19,081 nucleotides of DNA, from assembly GCA_934133175.1 (NCBI GenBank), contig CAKPAX010000026.1:1-19081 (forward strand). The letters are read 5' to 3'. This DNA is from an uncultured Clostridia bacterium (GTDB taxonomy: Bacteria; Bacillota; Clostridia; TANB77; CAG-508). The notes under the pieces were generated by a model. The model was not told where the DNA came from, did no database searches, and saw only the letters and a program-made list of their open reading frames with translations. Positions 6,909 to 14,753 of this stretch are shown here, piece after piece. Position 1 is the first letter of the stretch; each line of letters begins with the position of its first letter. Position numbers and translations under genes: made by a program.

Positions 6909-9293
6909 ATGAAGAAAAAAAATGAATTAAGTTATAGAGACTTAAAAATGACATGTAATACAAATTTGTTTCACTTTGAAACAACAGAAGAATTAGAATC
7001 AATTAATACTGGAATTGGTCAAGATCGTGGCATAAAAGCTTTAGAATTTGGTATAAATGTTAATGTTAAAGGATATAACCTTTATTTAGAAGGCCCTAGT
7101 GGTGTTGGTAAAACTATGTACACCAAAAATTATTTAGATAGAATATCTAAAAAACAAAAAACTCCTTGCGATTGGTGTTACATTTATAATTTTGACAACC
7201 CAAATGAACCTATTGCTGTTTCTTTGCCAGCAGGTCAAGGAAAAGAGTTTAAAAACTCCATGGATGGATTTATTAAAGAAATCAAAAAAGATATAAAAAA
7301 TACTTTTAGTGCAGAAGACTTCGAAAAAGAAAAATCTTTAATAAAAAAAGAATTTGAAGAAAAAAGAGAAGTATTAATGAATAAATTAACAAAAGAAGCT
7401 TCAAAATATGGATTTCAAGTAAAATCTGCAAAAAATGGTATTTATATGATGCCCATAGTTGATGGAAAAACAATTGAAGAAGAAGAATTTGACAAATTAG
7501 ATGAAGAAATAAAGCAAGAATATGAACAAAAATCTGTTATTGTTCAAGATTTAATTATGGATGTTATTGGTCAAATAAAAGATATAGAAAGACAATCAGA
7601 TAAAAAAATATCTGAATGGCAATCTAATGTTGCATTACTTACTGTAAATGTTCATATCAACTATATTAAATCTAAATATAAAAGAAATAAAAAAATAAAC
7701 AAATTTTTAAATGATATAAAACAAGATATTTTAAAGAATATACCTATATTTCTAGAAGAAAAAACAGATAACCAACAAAATCAAAATCAAAACCCAATTA
7801 CAAAAACACCAGACCCTTGTTTAAATTATAGAATCAACTTATTTGTTGATAATAGTAATTTAGAAGGTGCTCCAGTAGTGATGGATTCAAATTATTCTTA
7901 TCAAAATATTTTTGGTAAACTTGAATACGAGAATTATTATGGTTCTTTTAAAACTGACCATACCATGTTAAAACCAGGTTTATTACAACAAGCAAATGGT
8001 GGATATATAATTTTTCAAGCTAAAGATTTATTAGCAAATGGAATTTGCTACGAAGCTTTAAAAAAAGCATTAAGAGTAAAAGAACTAAGTATAGAAAACA
8101 CAGCTGACCAACGTTCTTCTATGGTTATGGTTTCTTTAAAACCTGAACCTATTCCACTAGATTTAAAAGTTATTTTAATTGGTAATAGTCAAATATACCA
8201 TACCCTTTTAGCAATGGATTCAGACTTTAGAAAATTATTTAAAATCAAAGTTGAATTTGAAGATGATGCTCCTATTAACGAAGATAATGTTAATAAACTT
8301 GCTAGATTTGTTCATGGCTTCTGTGAACAAGAAGAATTACCTCAATTAGATAAATATGCAATGGCAAAAATAGTTGAATATGCTTCAAGAATTGCTGGTG
8401 ACAATACTAAACTTTCAACAAGATTTAATGATTTAGCACAAATAATTGGTGAAGCTGGAACTTGGGCTCGTTTATCTAAATCAAAAATCGTTACAGAAGA
8501 ATTTATAAATAAAGCATTAAAAGAAAGAATTGAAAGAGTAAAAAAATATGACACAAAATATCTTGAAATGATTAAAGATAATTCGCTTTTAATAACAACA
8601 TCTGGAAATGAAATTGGACAAATTAATGGCCTTACAGTTTTAACTATTGGAGATTATACATTTGGAAAACCTGCCAAAATAACTGTAAACACTTATACTG
8701 GAAAAACTGGTATTGTTAATATAGAAAGAGAAGTTGAACTTTCTGGCTCTACTCACTCTAAAGGTGTACTTATTTTATCTGGATATTTGGGTGAAATGTT
8801 TGCACAAGACATACCTTTATGTTTAACAGCAAGTATATGTTTTGAACAATTATATAATGGTGTTGATGGAGATAGTGCATCAAGTACAGAACTATATGCT
8901 CTACTTTCTAGCCTTTCTGGAATTCCTATTAATCAAGCAATTGCTGTTACAGGATCAGTTAATCAAAAAGGTCAAATCCAACCAATTGGTGGTGTAAATG
9001 AAAAAATAGAAGGATTTTTCCAAATATGTAAAATGCGTGGACTAGATGGATCTCATGGTGTTATGATACCTGTTCAAAATGTTAAAAATCTTCAACTTTC
9101 AGACGAAATAGTTGACGCTGTAAAAAATAAACTATTTCATGTTTATTCTGTTTCTACCATTGAAGAAGGAATTGAAGTTTTAACTGGAGTCCCTGCTGGT
9201 AAAAAAGACAAGGATGGTCACTTCCCTGCCGGTACAGTAAATTATTTAGTTTATGAGAAATTAAAAAAATATGCAAAAATAAGTGAAAAATAA
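6909..9293 (+). CDS. Lon-type ATP-dependent protease (AAA_32/YcbZ-LonC-like branch)
   Basis: A 794-residue energy-dependent protease of the cytoplasm. An N-terminal ATPase part begins with GIGQDRGIKALEFGI and carries Walker A GPSGVGKT at 62-69. The large charged, helical region between about 120 and 290 interrupts the ATPase fold as in the AAA_32 branch, and GGYIIFQAKDLL near 364-375 is the probable Walker B strand. The C-terminal Lon protease domain has the catalytic dyad Ser656 (in DGDSAS) and Lys699 (in GGVNEK). Their 43-residue spacing equals that of E. coli Lon Ser679/Lys722. It lacks the N-terminal substrate domain of classical LonA. Start choice: an in-frame TTG at 6846 lies before the leader hairpin, while ATG 6909 follows GGAGG (6898-6902) by 6 bases. 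Substrates are unknown. It is a single-gene unit between the germination operon and a strong terminator. Confidence 0.9.
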   Translation: MKKKNELSYRDLKMTCNTNLFHFETTEELESINTGIGQDRGIKALEFGINVNVKGYNLYLEGPSGVGKTMYTKNYLDRISKKQKTPCDWCYIYNFDNPNEPIAVSLPAGQGKEFKNSMDGFIKEIKKDIKNTFSAEDFEKEKSLIKKEFEEKREVLMNKLTKEASKYGFQVKSAKNGIYMMPIVDGKTIEEEEFDKLDEEIKQEYEQKSVIVQDLIMDVIGQIKDIERQSDKKISEWQSNVALLTVNVHINYIKSKYKRNKKINKFLNDIKQDILKNIPIFLEEKTDNQQNQNQNPITKTPDPCLNYRINLFVDNSNLEGAPVVMDSNYSYQNIFGKLEYENYYGSFKTDHTMLKPGLLQQANGGYIIFQAKDLLANGICYEALKKALRVKELSIENTADQRSSMVMVSLKPEPIPLDLKVILIGNSQIYHTLLAMDSDFRKLFKIKVEFEDDAPINEDNVNKLARFVHGFCEQEELPQLDKYAMAKIVEYASRIAGDNTKLSTRFNDLAQIIGEAGTWARLSKSKIVTEEFINKALKERIERVKKYDTKYLEMIKDNSLLITTSGNEIGQINGLTVLTIGDYTFGKPAKITVNTYTGKTGIVNIEREVELSGSTHSKGVLILSGYLGEMFAQDIPLCLTASICFEQLYNGVDGDSASSTELYALLSSLSGIPINQAIAVTGSVNQKGQIQPIGGVNEKIEGFFQICKMRGLDGSHGVMIPVQNVKNLQLSDEIVDAVKNKLFHVYSVSTIEEGIEVLTGVPAGKKDKDGHFPAGTVNYLVYEKLKKYAKISEK

Positions 9294-9300
9294 AAAGTTA

Positions 9301-9333
9301 AAGAACTCTAGCATAAAGCTAGAGTTCTTTTTT
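9301..9333. terminator. Strong intrinsic terminator after the Lon-type protease gene
   Basis: AAGAACTCTAGC (9301-9312) pairs perfectly with GCTAGAGTTCTT (9318-9329), loop ATAAA, followed by a T run to 9333. The 12-bp stem lies between convergent genes. Read on the minus strand, the stem is followed by TTAACTTTTT, so it may also end the sugar operon. Confidence 0.93.
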
Positions 9334-9369
9334 GTATAAAATAAAACTATTATTACATTTTTTGTTTTT

Positions 9370-9705
9370 TTATAAATAATAAATAATAATTCCACTTAAT
9401 ATAAGTAAATTACCTATGATTTTTTTCTTAGTTATTCTTTCTCCTAATATCAAATTACTTAAAATCATAACAAAAATATAGCCCAATGATTCTATAATTG
9501 GCTCATTTTTATATGGTACACCTTTTAATCCAAGTATAACCAATACAGTTGAAACAACCATTAACCCATATCCTGTTATTACATACAAATTAAAATATTC
9601 TCTAAATATAGAATTATAAGTTTTGGAAGCACTTTTCTTTAATATTATTTGAGAAACAGAACTTACCAATACTGCTAATACTAATAAAATAATATACTTA
9701 CTCAT
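9370..9705 (-). CDS. EmrE/ArnE-like small membrane protein (second half of a predicted flippase pair)
   Basis: A 111-residue, four-helix protein (helices about 3-22, 40-60, 68-87, 95-110) of the EamA/small multidrug transporter superfamily. SQIILKKSA after helix 1 and the PIIESLGYIFVMILSNLILGER segment (about 69-90) are typical. Helix 1 lacks the membrane glutamate that EmrE uses for proton-coupled drug export, which argues against multidrug efflux. ArnE, a subunit of the aminoarabinose-lipid flippase, is the same length and also lacks it. It is the last gene of the sugar operon. Its ATG overlaps the stop of the previous half by 8 bases (ATGAGTAA), suggesting the two are made together. A GTG at 9711 is an alternative start. 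Predicted role: with its partner, moving an undecaprenyl-linked sugar across the membrane (inference from context). Confidence 0.75.
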   Translation of the reverse strand: MSKYIILLVLAVLVSSVSQIILKKSASKTYNSIFREYFNLYVITGYGLMVVSTVLVILGLKGVPYKNEPIIESLGYIFVMILSNLILGERITKKKIIGNLLILSGIIIYYL

Positions 9706-10063
9706 TTTCACTATTCACTATAATTGTACCTATTGTTACAACTACTACTCCTATTACATTTTTAATTGTTATTGCTTCATTAAATATTAATATTGCCCAA
9801 ATAATTGACCAAAACAATCCCATAGCTTTATTTGCATATGCAACTGAAATATCAAATTTTTTTATAAGTTGTTGCCACACAATTGCATATACTCCTAATA
9901 TTAATATTTCTATAACATAAAATAATATAAATTTAAAAGATAAAAATTCTTCTCCTGAAGCAAATTTAGCAAATACTGTTGATAATGTATATACTGCTAT
10001 AACTATTTGAAGTATAAATATATCTTTAAATTTGAATTTTTTCTTTACTTCTTCTTTATCCAT
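9698..10063 (-). CDS. EmrE/ArnF-like small membrane protein (first half of a predicted flippase pair)
   Basis: A 121-residue four-helix protein (helices about 14-33, 43-65, 72-94, 98-116) with a basic cytoplasmic N-terminal stretch (KEEVKKKFKFK). The AYANKAMGLFWSIIWAIL stretch followed by FNEAITIKN near 75-102 is the EamA/SMR signature region. Helix 1 has no acidic residue, so a drug/proton antiporter is unlikely. ArnE and ArnF also occur as an adjacent unequal pair. The start ATG is preceded by AAAGG about 9 bases upstream and lies 14 bases after the ATP-grasp gene. Its stop overlaps the partner gene by 8 bases. Operon position among glycosyltransferases and a sugar aminotransferase suggests translocation of a lipid-linked sugar. 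Confidence 0.75.
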   Translation of the reverse strand: MDKEEVKKKFKFKDIFILQIVIAVYTLSTVFAKFASGEEFLSFKFILFYVIEILILGVYAIVWQQLIKKFDISVAYANKAMGLFWSIIWAILIFNEAITIKNVIGVVVVTIGTIIVNSENE

Positions 10064-10077
10064 TTCTAGAAACCTTT

Positions 10078-11193
10078 CTATATTGCCAAAATATAATATC
10101 CATATCTTGTTGAACTATCAATAATATCATGTGAATTTATTTTATCAACTGGACTAGTATAATATATATATTCTGGATGTTCTTTCTTTATTTCTTCTAA
10201 TTCTTTAACATCTTCATTTGAAAAAATAAATTTAATAACTGCCTTTTTAGGTTCTGCTACTTTTGTAAAATCAGGCTTATTGCCTAATGCTACATCTATT
10301 ACCATTTTTAAAAAATCGTATCCTGTAGAGATTTGTACTAAATCAGATCCAATACAATCTCCTCCCATTCTTGCTCCAATTTCTATAATTTTAATTTCTC
10401 CATTTGGTGTAATTTTAAATTCTGCATGTGATGCACCATTTTCTATTTTTAAACTATTAAGACCTAGAAAAATTTCTTTTTTTATTTTTTCTATAATCTC
10501 ATCACTAAGTCCTGCTGGTTGTATATGACCAGTTTCAATAAAGTGAGGTGCCCCTGTAGTTTGTTTTCTTGTAATAGTTAACAAACTATGCTCTCCTTTA
10601 TATGAAATGCTTTCTGCACTAAATTCTTCGCCTTCTATATACTCTTCTAATATAGCCCTTTTTTCAAATGAATCATTTATTGCATTTTCTATTGCAATTT
10701 TTATTTTATCTATATCCTTTAAGTTTTCTATTTTGGTAATAGATCTACTTCCTGATCTATCTGTTGGTTTCACTATTATAGGAAACTGTAACTTTTCAAT
10801 TTCTACTATATTTTCACTATTTGTTACTTCTATAAAATTAGGAACAGCTACACCATACTTTTTAAAAGCTTTCCTCATTTCATATTTGTTTGTAGATATT
10901 TTTGTACACTCTAAACTGTTTCCGACAAGTCCAAGTTTATCTGCTAAATAATTTACAGTTAATGTAGCTAAATCAGATGCTACAGAAACTATAGCATCTG
11001 GTTTTATTTCTTTACATTTTTCTAATATTTGTTCTTTTTCTATTATACTAATTGGATAAAAGAAATCTGCATATTCTGCTCCAACCGCTCCATCTGCCCA
11101 TGCAAATACATGAACTTCATATCCTAATTTTTTAGCCTTTTTAATTAATGGCATCTGAAAATTATTTGCACCTATTACTACGATTTTTTTCAT
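10078..11193 (-). CDS. ATP-grasp carboxylate-amine ligase of the sugar operon
   Basis: A 371-residue ATP-grasp enzyme. It has an N-terminal Rossmann-like domain (MKKIVVIGAN, about 1-90), the ATP-binding lysine K142 in IIVKPTDRSGSRS with its glycine/serine loop (147-151), the EEYIEGEEFSAES strand (183-195), and the metal-binding region E258 (HAEFK) and E271 (IIEIGARMGGD). The IEIGARMGGD end resembles L-amino-acid ligase/carbamoyl-phosphate-synthetase-like ATP-grasps rather than D-Ala ligases. Such enzymes activate a carboxylate as an acyl phosphate and join it to an amine. It starts 6 bases after AAGGGAT and lies 12 bases after the WecE-like aminotransferase gene. My inference is that it attaches an amino acid or other acid to the new amino group of the sugar. 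Other amine acceptors are possible. Confidence 0.82.
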   Translation of the reverse strand: MKKIVVIGANNFQMPLIKKAKKLGYEVHVFAWADGAVGAEYADFFYPISIIEKEQILEKCKEIKPDAIVSVASDLATLTVNYLADKLGLVGNSLECTKISTNKYEMRKAFKKYGVAVPNFIEVTNSENIVEIEKLQFPIIVKPTDRSGSRSITKIENLKDIDKIKIAIENAINDSFEKRAILEEYIEGEEFSAESISYKGEHSLLTITRKQTTGAPHFIETGHIQPAGLSDEIIEKIKKEIFLGLNSLKIENGASHAEFKITPNGEIKIIEIGARMGGDCIGSDLVQISTGYDFLKMVIDVALGNKPDFTKVAEPKKAVIKFIFSNEDVKELEEIKKEHPEYIYYTSPVDKINSHDIIDSSTRYGYYILAI

Positions 11194-11205
11194 TTATATC
11201 CCTTC

Positions 11206-12342
11206 TTAAGTATTATTTTTATAAAAATCTTTTATTTTATTTATAACTATATCTTGATCAGATTTTGTTAATCCATAATACATTGGTAATCTAACTAGTT
11301 TGTCACTTTCTGCAGTTGTATATTTATCTTCTCCATAAAAAACACCAAATTTTTTGCCTGCTGGCGCATTATGTAATGGTATATAATGAAAAACTGCTTG
11401 TACACCATTTTGTTTTAAATATTTTAATAATTCTGTTCTTTCTTCTAAACTTTTAGTTTTTATATAAAACATATGAGCATTGTGTTTACTATATTCAGGA
11501 ACAAATTCTATTTTTATTAATCCATTTTTTTCTAAATCTTTTAAATTTTCTTTGTAGTAATTCCAAGAAGATAATCTTTCATTATTTATTGCTTCAGCTT
11601 TTTCTAGTTGTGGATATAAATATGCACAATTAAGTTCACTAGGTAAATATGATGAACCATAATCAACCCATGTATATTTATCAATTTCCCCTCTAAAAAA
11701 TTTACTTCTATTTGTTCCTTTTTCTCTTATTATTTCTGCTCTTTCTATTAATTCTGGGTCATTTATTACTAAAGCTCCACCTTCGCCCATACTATAATTT
11801 TTAGTTTCATGGAAACTATAACATCCCAAATCTCCTATTGTTCCAAGATATTTATCTTTGTATTTTGCCATAAATCCTTGTGCAGCATCTTCTACAACTT
11901 TTAGGTTATGTTTTTTTGCAATTTCCATTATTTTATCCATATCTGGTGAAATTCCAGCATAGTGAACTACTGCTATTGCTTTAGTTTTATCAGTGATTGC
12001 TTCTTCTATTTTATCTTCATCTATATTCATTGTTTTAGGATTTACATCTACAAAAACAACTTTTGCTCCAACCATTACAAATGCGTCTGCTGTTGAAACA
12101 AATGTATATGAGGGCATTATAACCTCATCACCTTGTTTTATATTTAACAATATTGCAGCCATCTCTAATGCAGATGTACAAGATGTTGTTAATAAAACTT
12201 TTGGTACATTAAATTTTTTTTCCATCCACTCACTACATTTTCTTGTAAATTCTCCATCACCACATATTTTTCTATTCTCTACTGCTTGTTTTATGCAATC
12301 TATTGATTCATCTAAAGAAATTGGCACATTAAATCCTACCAT
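11206..12342 (-). CDS. wecE: WecE-type dTDP-4-amino-4,6-dideoxygalactose transaminase
   Basis: A PLP-dependent DegT/DnrJ/EryC1 family sugar aminotransferase. The likeness to E. coli WecE (RffA), which makes dTDP-Fuc4N from dTDP-4-keto-6-deoxyglucose with glutamate, runs along the whole length: CGDGEFTRKC, VLLTTSCTSALEMAA, GDEVIMPSYTFVSTA, MNIDEDKIEEAITDKT, VVEDAAQG, TIGDLGCYSFHETKN, RAEIIREKGTNRSKFFRG, DKYTW, NAHMFYIK and AVFHYIPLH. In the 378-residue form, PLP lysine is K181 (HETKN) and the pyridine-N aspartate D152 (VEDAA). Start choice: ATG 12342 aligns with the WecE start and lies 8 bases after AAGGGG. The ATG at 12348 leaves only 2 bases. No rmlA or rmlB gene is in the window, so the keto sugar must come from elsewhere. 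Substrate identity rests on family resemblance. Confidence 0.88.
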   Translation of the reverse strand: MVGFNVPISLDESIDCIKQAVENRKICGDGEFTRKCSEWMEKKFNVPKVLLTTSCTSALEMAAILLNIKQGDEVIMPSYTFVSTADAFVMVGAKVVFVDVNPKTMNIDEDKIEEAITDKTKAIAVVHYAGISPDMDKIMEIAKKHNLKVVEDAAQGFMAKYKDKYLGTIGDLGCYSFHETKNYSMGEGGALVINDPELIERAEIIREKGTNRSKFFRGEIDKYTWVDYGSSYLPSELNCAYLYPQLEKAEAINNERLSSWNYYKENLKDLEKNGLIKIEFVPEYSKHNAHMFYIKTKSLEERTELLKYLKQNGVQAVFHYIPLHNAPAGKKFGVFYGEDKYTTAESDKLVRLPMYYGLTKSDQDIVINKIKDFYKNNT

Positions 12343-12362
12343 ATTCATTACCCCTTAACTTC

Positions 12363-13700
12363 TTATTTATATGCAGGTATTACATAATTAAATAATGCCT
12401 TTAATGTTATTACAATTAATAACATTATTAATAGAACAATAATAATTCTTCTAATATTTTTATTTTTTACAAATTTATCTAAAATTCCTTTTATACCACT
12501 TACAACAAAATATGTAAAAGGAACTATAATTCCTACTATATATCTTCCCTGTGGTTGAAAATCACTCATATATGAATAAATAATGCTTAATAATATTGGT
12601 ATAATTATTGATAATACAAATATATAATTTAAAATATATTTATTTTTATCTTTTTTATTATATATAAATAATTTCTTGAACATTATTATACACCCAATTG
12701 CTGAAATTAACCATACAAAAAAATAAATATTATAAATTTTATATGACATTACAATTGAATTATATCCAAAAATACCAATAAAGCTTCTCACTGTTGTACC
12801 TAGCCAACTATATTTAAATATCATATTAAATATACCTATATTTTGCTTTTGTAAAGTTAATCTTTTAGATGGTTTATATCCATCTAAAGCATATTTATCT
12901 CCATATTCGTTTTGAGTTTGAACTCCTAAAAAATCTCCATTATATATTACTGCATTTCTTATAAACCACCATCCAGCTATTAAGAATGCACAAATAGCTA
13001 CTATTAATACTTTTTGAATAATATCTTTTAATTTCATTTTGTTAGATATTACAGAAACTAAACAAAGTATTACACTGCATAATATATATCCATATGCATT
13101 AAAATATGTAAGTGCACAAAATCCCAGCGTAATTCCTAATAGTATACAATGTTTATTTTTCCAATTACTTTCTAATCCTAAAATCCATAAATAAATAATT
13201 ATTGTAGTCGCAAGTAATGCAGTAGAATCATTATTTATATATGAAGCTAAAAATGGCATAATTGGTTGAAATGCAATAAATGCAACAAATAAATATTTAT
13301 AAATACCCTTAAATAATTTTTCAGATATTTTCATTGCAAAATATATCACAGCTGTCATACTTATTGTACTAACAAGCCTTGCTGCTACCACTAGTGCAAA
13401 TTCGTTTGTTGTAAATACTGCCATTATTTTCATAAAAACAGCACCAATCATATATGTAATAATTGGTTGAAATGCATATGATATCCCCCACATTTCATTT
13501 CTAATTGCTTCATCTCCACCATGTGGTATTGTATTATTTTCATAAATGTACTTACATATATCCCATTTCATAAATTCATCTGGACAAGAATTATATGGTT
13601 GTGAAACAGTCCAAATTAAATAGTATGTAAATATACAAATTAAAAATATAGTTTTTAATAGAGTTTTATGTTTTTTACACATATCTAAAACTTTATTCAT
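12363..13700 (-). CDS. GT-C type polytopic glycosyltransferase (ArnT/PMT-like)
   Basis: A 445-residue membrane protein with about ten hydrophobic helices. After the first helix (about 15-33) comes an outward loop with a Pro-Asp-Glu motif at 40-42 (NSCPDEFMKWD), the acidic first-loop motif of GT-C glycosyltransferases that use polyprenyl-phosphate sugars. A further polar loop (about 240-290, with GDFLGVQTQNEYGDKYALDG) follows later. GT-C enzymes such as ArnT, PMT and DUF2142 relatives transfer a sugar from a lipid carrier to an acceptor on the outer face of the membrane, so it is probably the last step of this operon. Its ATG overlaps the end of the preceding glycosyltransferase gene by 8 bases (ATGAATAA), indicating translational coupling. 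An AGGGG lies about 12 bases upstream. The acceptor is unknown. Confidence 0.78.
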   Translation of the reverse strand: MNKVLDMCKKHKTLLKTIFLICIFTYYLIWTVSQPYNSCPDEFMKWDICKYIYENNTIPHGGDEAIRNEMWGISYAFQPIITYMIGAVFMKIMAVFTTNEFALVVAARLVSTISMTAVIYFAMKISEKLFKGIYKYLFVAFIAFQPIMPFLASYINNDSTALLATTIIIYLWILGLESNWKNKHCILLGITLGFCALTYFNAYGYILCSVILCLVSVISNKMKLKDIIQKVLIVAICAFLIAGWWFIRNAVIYNGDFLGVQTQNEYGDKYALDGYKPSKRLTLQKQNIGIFNMIFKYSWLGTTVRSFIGIFGYNSIVMSYKIYNIYFFVWLISAIGCIIMFKKLFIYNKKDKNKYILNYIFVLSIIIPILLSIIYSYMSDFQPQGRYIVGIIVPFTYFVVSGIKGILDKFVKNKNIRRIIIVLLIMLLIVITLKALFNYVIPAYK

Positions 13701-14628
13701 TTTCAGATTTATCCCCTTTTTCTATAATGTATGGAGGTCGATTTCTTGCCGCATCATATGTTCTCCATAAATATTCTCCTAATATTCCAATTGAAAGCAT
13801 TATTATTCCAAATCCCATAAGCATAATCATTATTATTGAAGTATATCCTTCAACATCTATTATTCCTGTCATTCTTTTATAAACTATTACTATTAATAAA
13901 ATTATTGCTATGAGAAAACTTAAAAATCCAGCTATTGTTATTAATTTTATTGGAAAATATGAAAAACTTAATAATGAATCATAAACCAATTTTATTTTTT
14001 TAGATAGTGTCCATCTTGACTTTCCTATTTCTCTTTTTTTTCTTACATATGGAACAGTAGCAGTTTCAAATCCTGCCCATAAAATTTGACTCATTAAAGA
14101 TGTATTGCTTTCTTGCATTTTTACTACTACATCTATAACTTGTCTATCTATTAAAAATGTATCAAATCCGCCTTTTGGCATATTGTGAAGTGCTAATTTT
14201 CTCATTAAAAATGCATATAAATTCGAAAATGCTTTTTGAGTTACTGGTTCTTCTCTATCTGCTCTAACTGCTAAAACTACTTTATTTCCTTCTTTATATT
14301 TTTTTATCATTTCTAATATTACTTCTGAAGGTTCTTGTAAATCTGCAGCTTTCCTTACAGCACAATCTCCAGCACACTGTGATAAACCAGCTAATAATGC
14401 TGAATGTTCCCCAAAATTTCTTGATAATTTTACTAATTTTATATTTTTATCTACTTTCGCTAAATCTTTCATAACTTCATAAGATTTATCTTTTGATCCA
14501 TCATCAACAAATATTAATTCATATTCTGTATCTAATTTTGTAAGTACTTTTTCTTTTAAATCTGCATATAATGGCAATAAATTGTCTTGATTATAATATA
14601 CAGGTACTATTATTGAAATTTTTTTCAT
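13693..14628 (-). CDS. GtrB/ArnC-type undecaprenyl-phosphate glycosyltransferase (GT2)
   Basis: A 311-residue family 2 glycosyltransferase with a cytoplasmic GT-A domain and two C-terminal membrane helices, the layout of GtrB, ArnC and YkoT/CsbB. Motifs: ISIIVPVYYNQDN at the N terminus, VDDGS at 41-45, LSRNFGEHSALLAGL near 68-82, ADLQEPSE at 95-102, GKSRWTLSKK before the first helix, and the C-terminal LGEYLWRTYDAARNRPPYII typical of the family. Such enzymes move a sugar from its nucleotide to undecaprenyl phosphate on the inner face. The usual DxD-like DADLQ reads AADLQ here (first Asp replaced by Ala94). Start choice: an in-frame ATG at 14691 lies upstream of the promoter -10, while ATG 14628 follows AGGGG with 5-base spacing and starts the MKKISIIVPV strand. 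First gene of the operon. Confidence 0.9.
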   Translation of the reverse strand: MKKISIIVPVYYNQDNLLPLYADLKEKVLTKLDTEYELIFVDDGSKDKSYEVMKDLAKVDKNIKLVKLSRNFGEHSALLAGLSQCAGDCAVRKAADLQEPSEVILEMIKKYKEGNKVVLAVRADREEPVTQKAFSNLYAFLMRKLALHNMPKGGFDTFLIDRQVIDVVVKMQESNTSLMSQILWAGFETATVPYVRKKREIGKSRWTLSKKIKLVYDSLLSFSYFPIKLITIAGFLSFLIAIILLIVIVYKRMTGIIDVEGYTSIIMIMLMGFGIIMLSIGILGEYLWRTYDAARNRPPYIIEKGDKSENE

Positions 14629-14676
14629 TTTTTCCCCTCTTTTTCTTCTTTTACAGTACATTTTATTTTCAAGAGC

Positions 14677-14705
14677 ATTGTAACACAACAAAATACATAA
14701 GTCAA
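14677..14705 (-). promoter_or_regulatory. Sigma-A promoter of the envelope-sugar operon
   Basis: On the minus strand TTGACT (14705-14700) and TACAAT (14682-14677) are separated by exactly 17 bases, and a TGT just before the -10 gives the extended -10 form. Each hexamer matches consensus at five of six positions. Transcription would start near 14670, about 40 bases before the GtrB-like gene. Confidence 0.8.
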
Positions 14706-14712
14706 TTTATAC

Positions 14713-14752
14713 AAAAAAAGAAGCTCAAATTTATTTTTGAACTTCTTTTTTT
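14713..14752. terminator. Terminator after rplS
   Basis: A 12-bp stem with one G-U pair on the minus strand (14747-14736 with 14729-14718) is followed by seven T (minus strand, 14719-14713). It separates the ribosomal operon from the sugar operon. The other side also has a T run, so it may work in both directions. Confidence 0.88.
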
Positions 14753-14753
14753 A

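Noticed and set aside
11206..12342. Aminotransferase as ArnB (UDP-Ara4N) by analogy with the Arn pathway
   Set aside because: The sequence resembles WecE along its whole length (CGDGEFTRKC, EKGTNRSKFFRG, FHYIPLH), so the dTDP-Fuc4N assignment is better supported.
10280..12358. Plus-strand open frames of 80-120 codons opposite the ATP-grasp and WecE genes
   Set aside because: They are antisense to strongly conserved genes, have no ribosome binding sites, and their residue make-up (Ser/Phe/Ile/Leu-rich) is that expected from the reverse strand of AT-rich genes.
9370..14705. The sugar operon as a recently acquired mobile island
   Set aside because: No integrase, transposase, tRNA or flanking direct repeats are visible, codon and base use look like the neighbours, and both borders are ordinary terminators and promoters.
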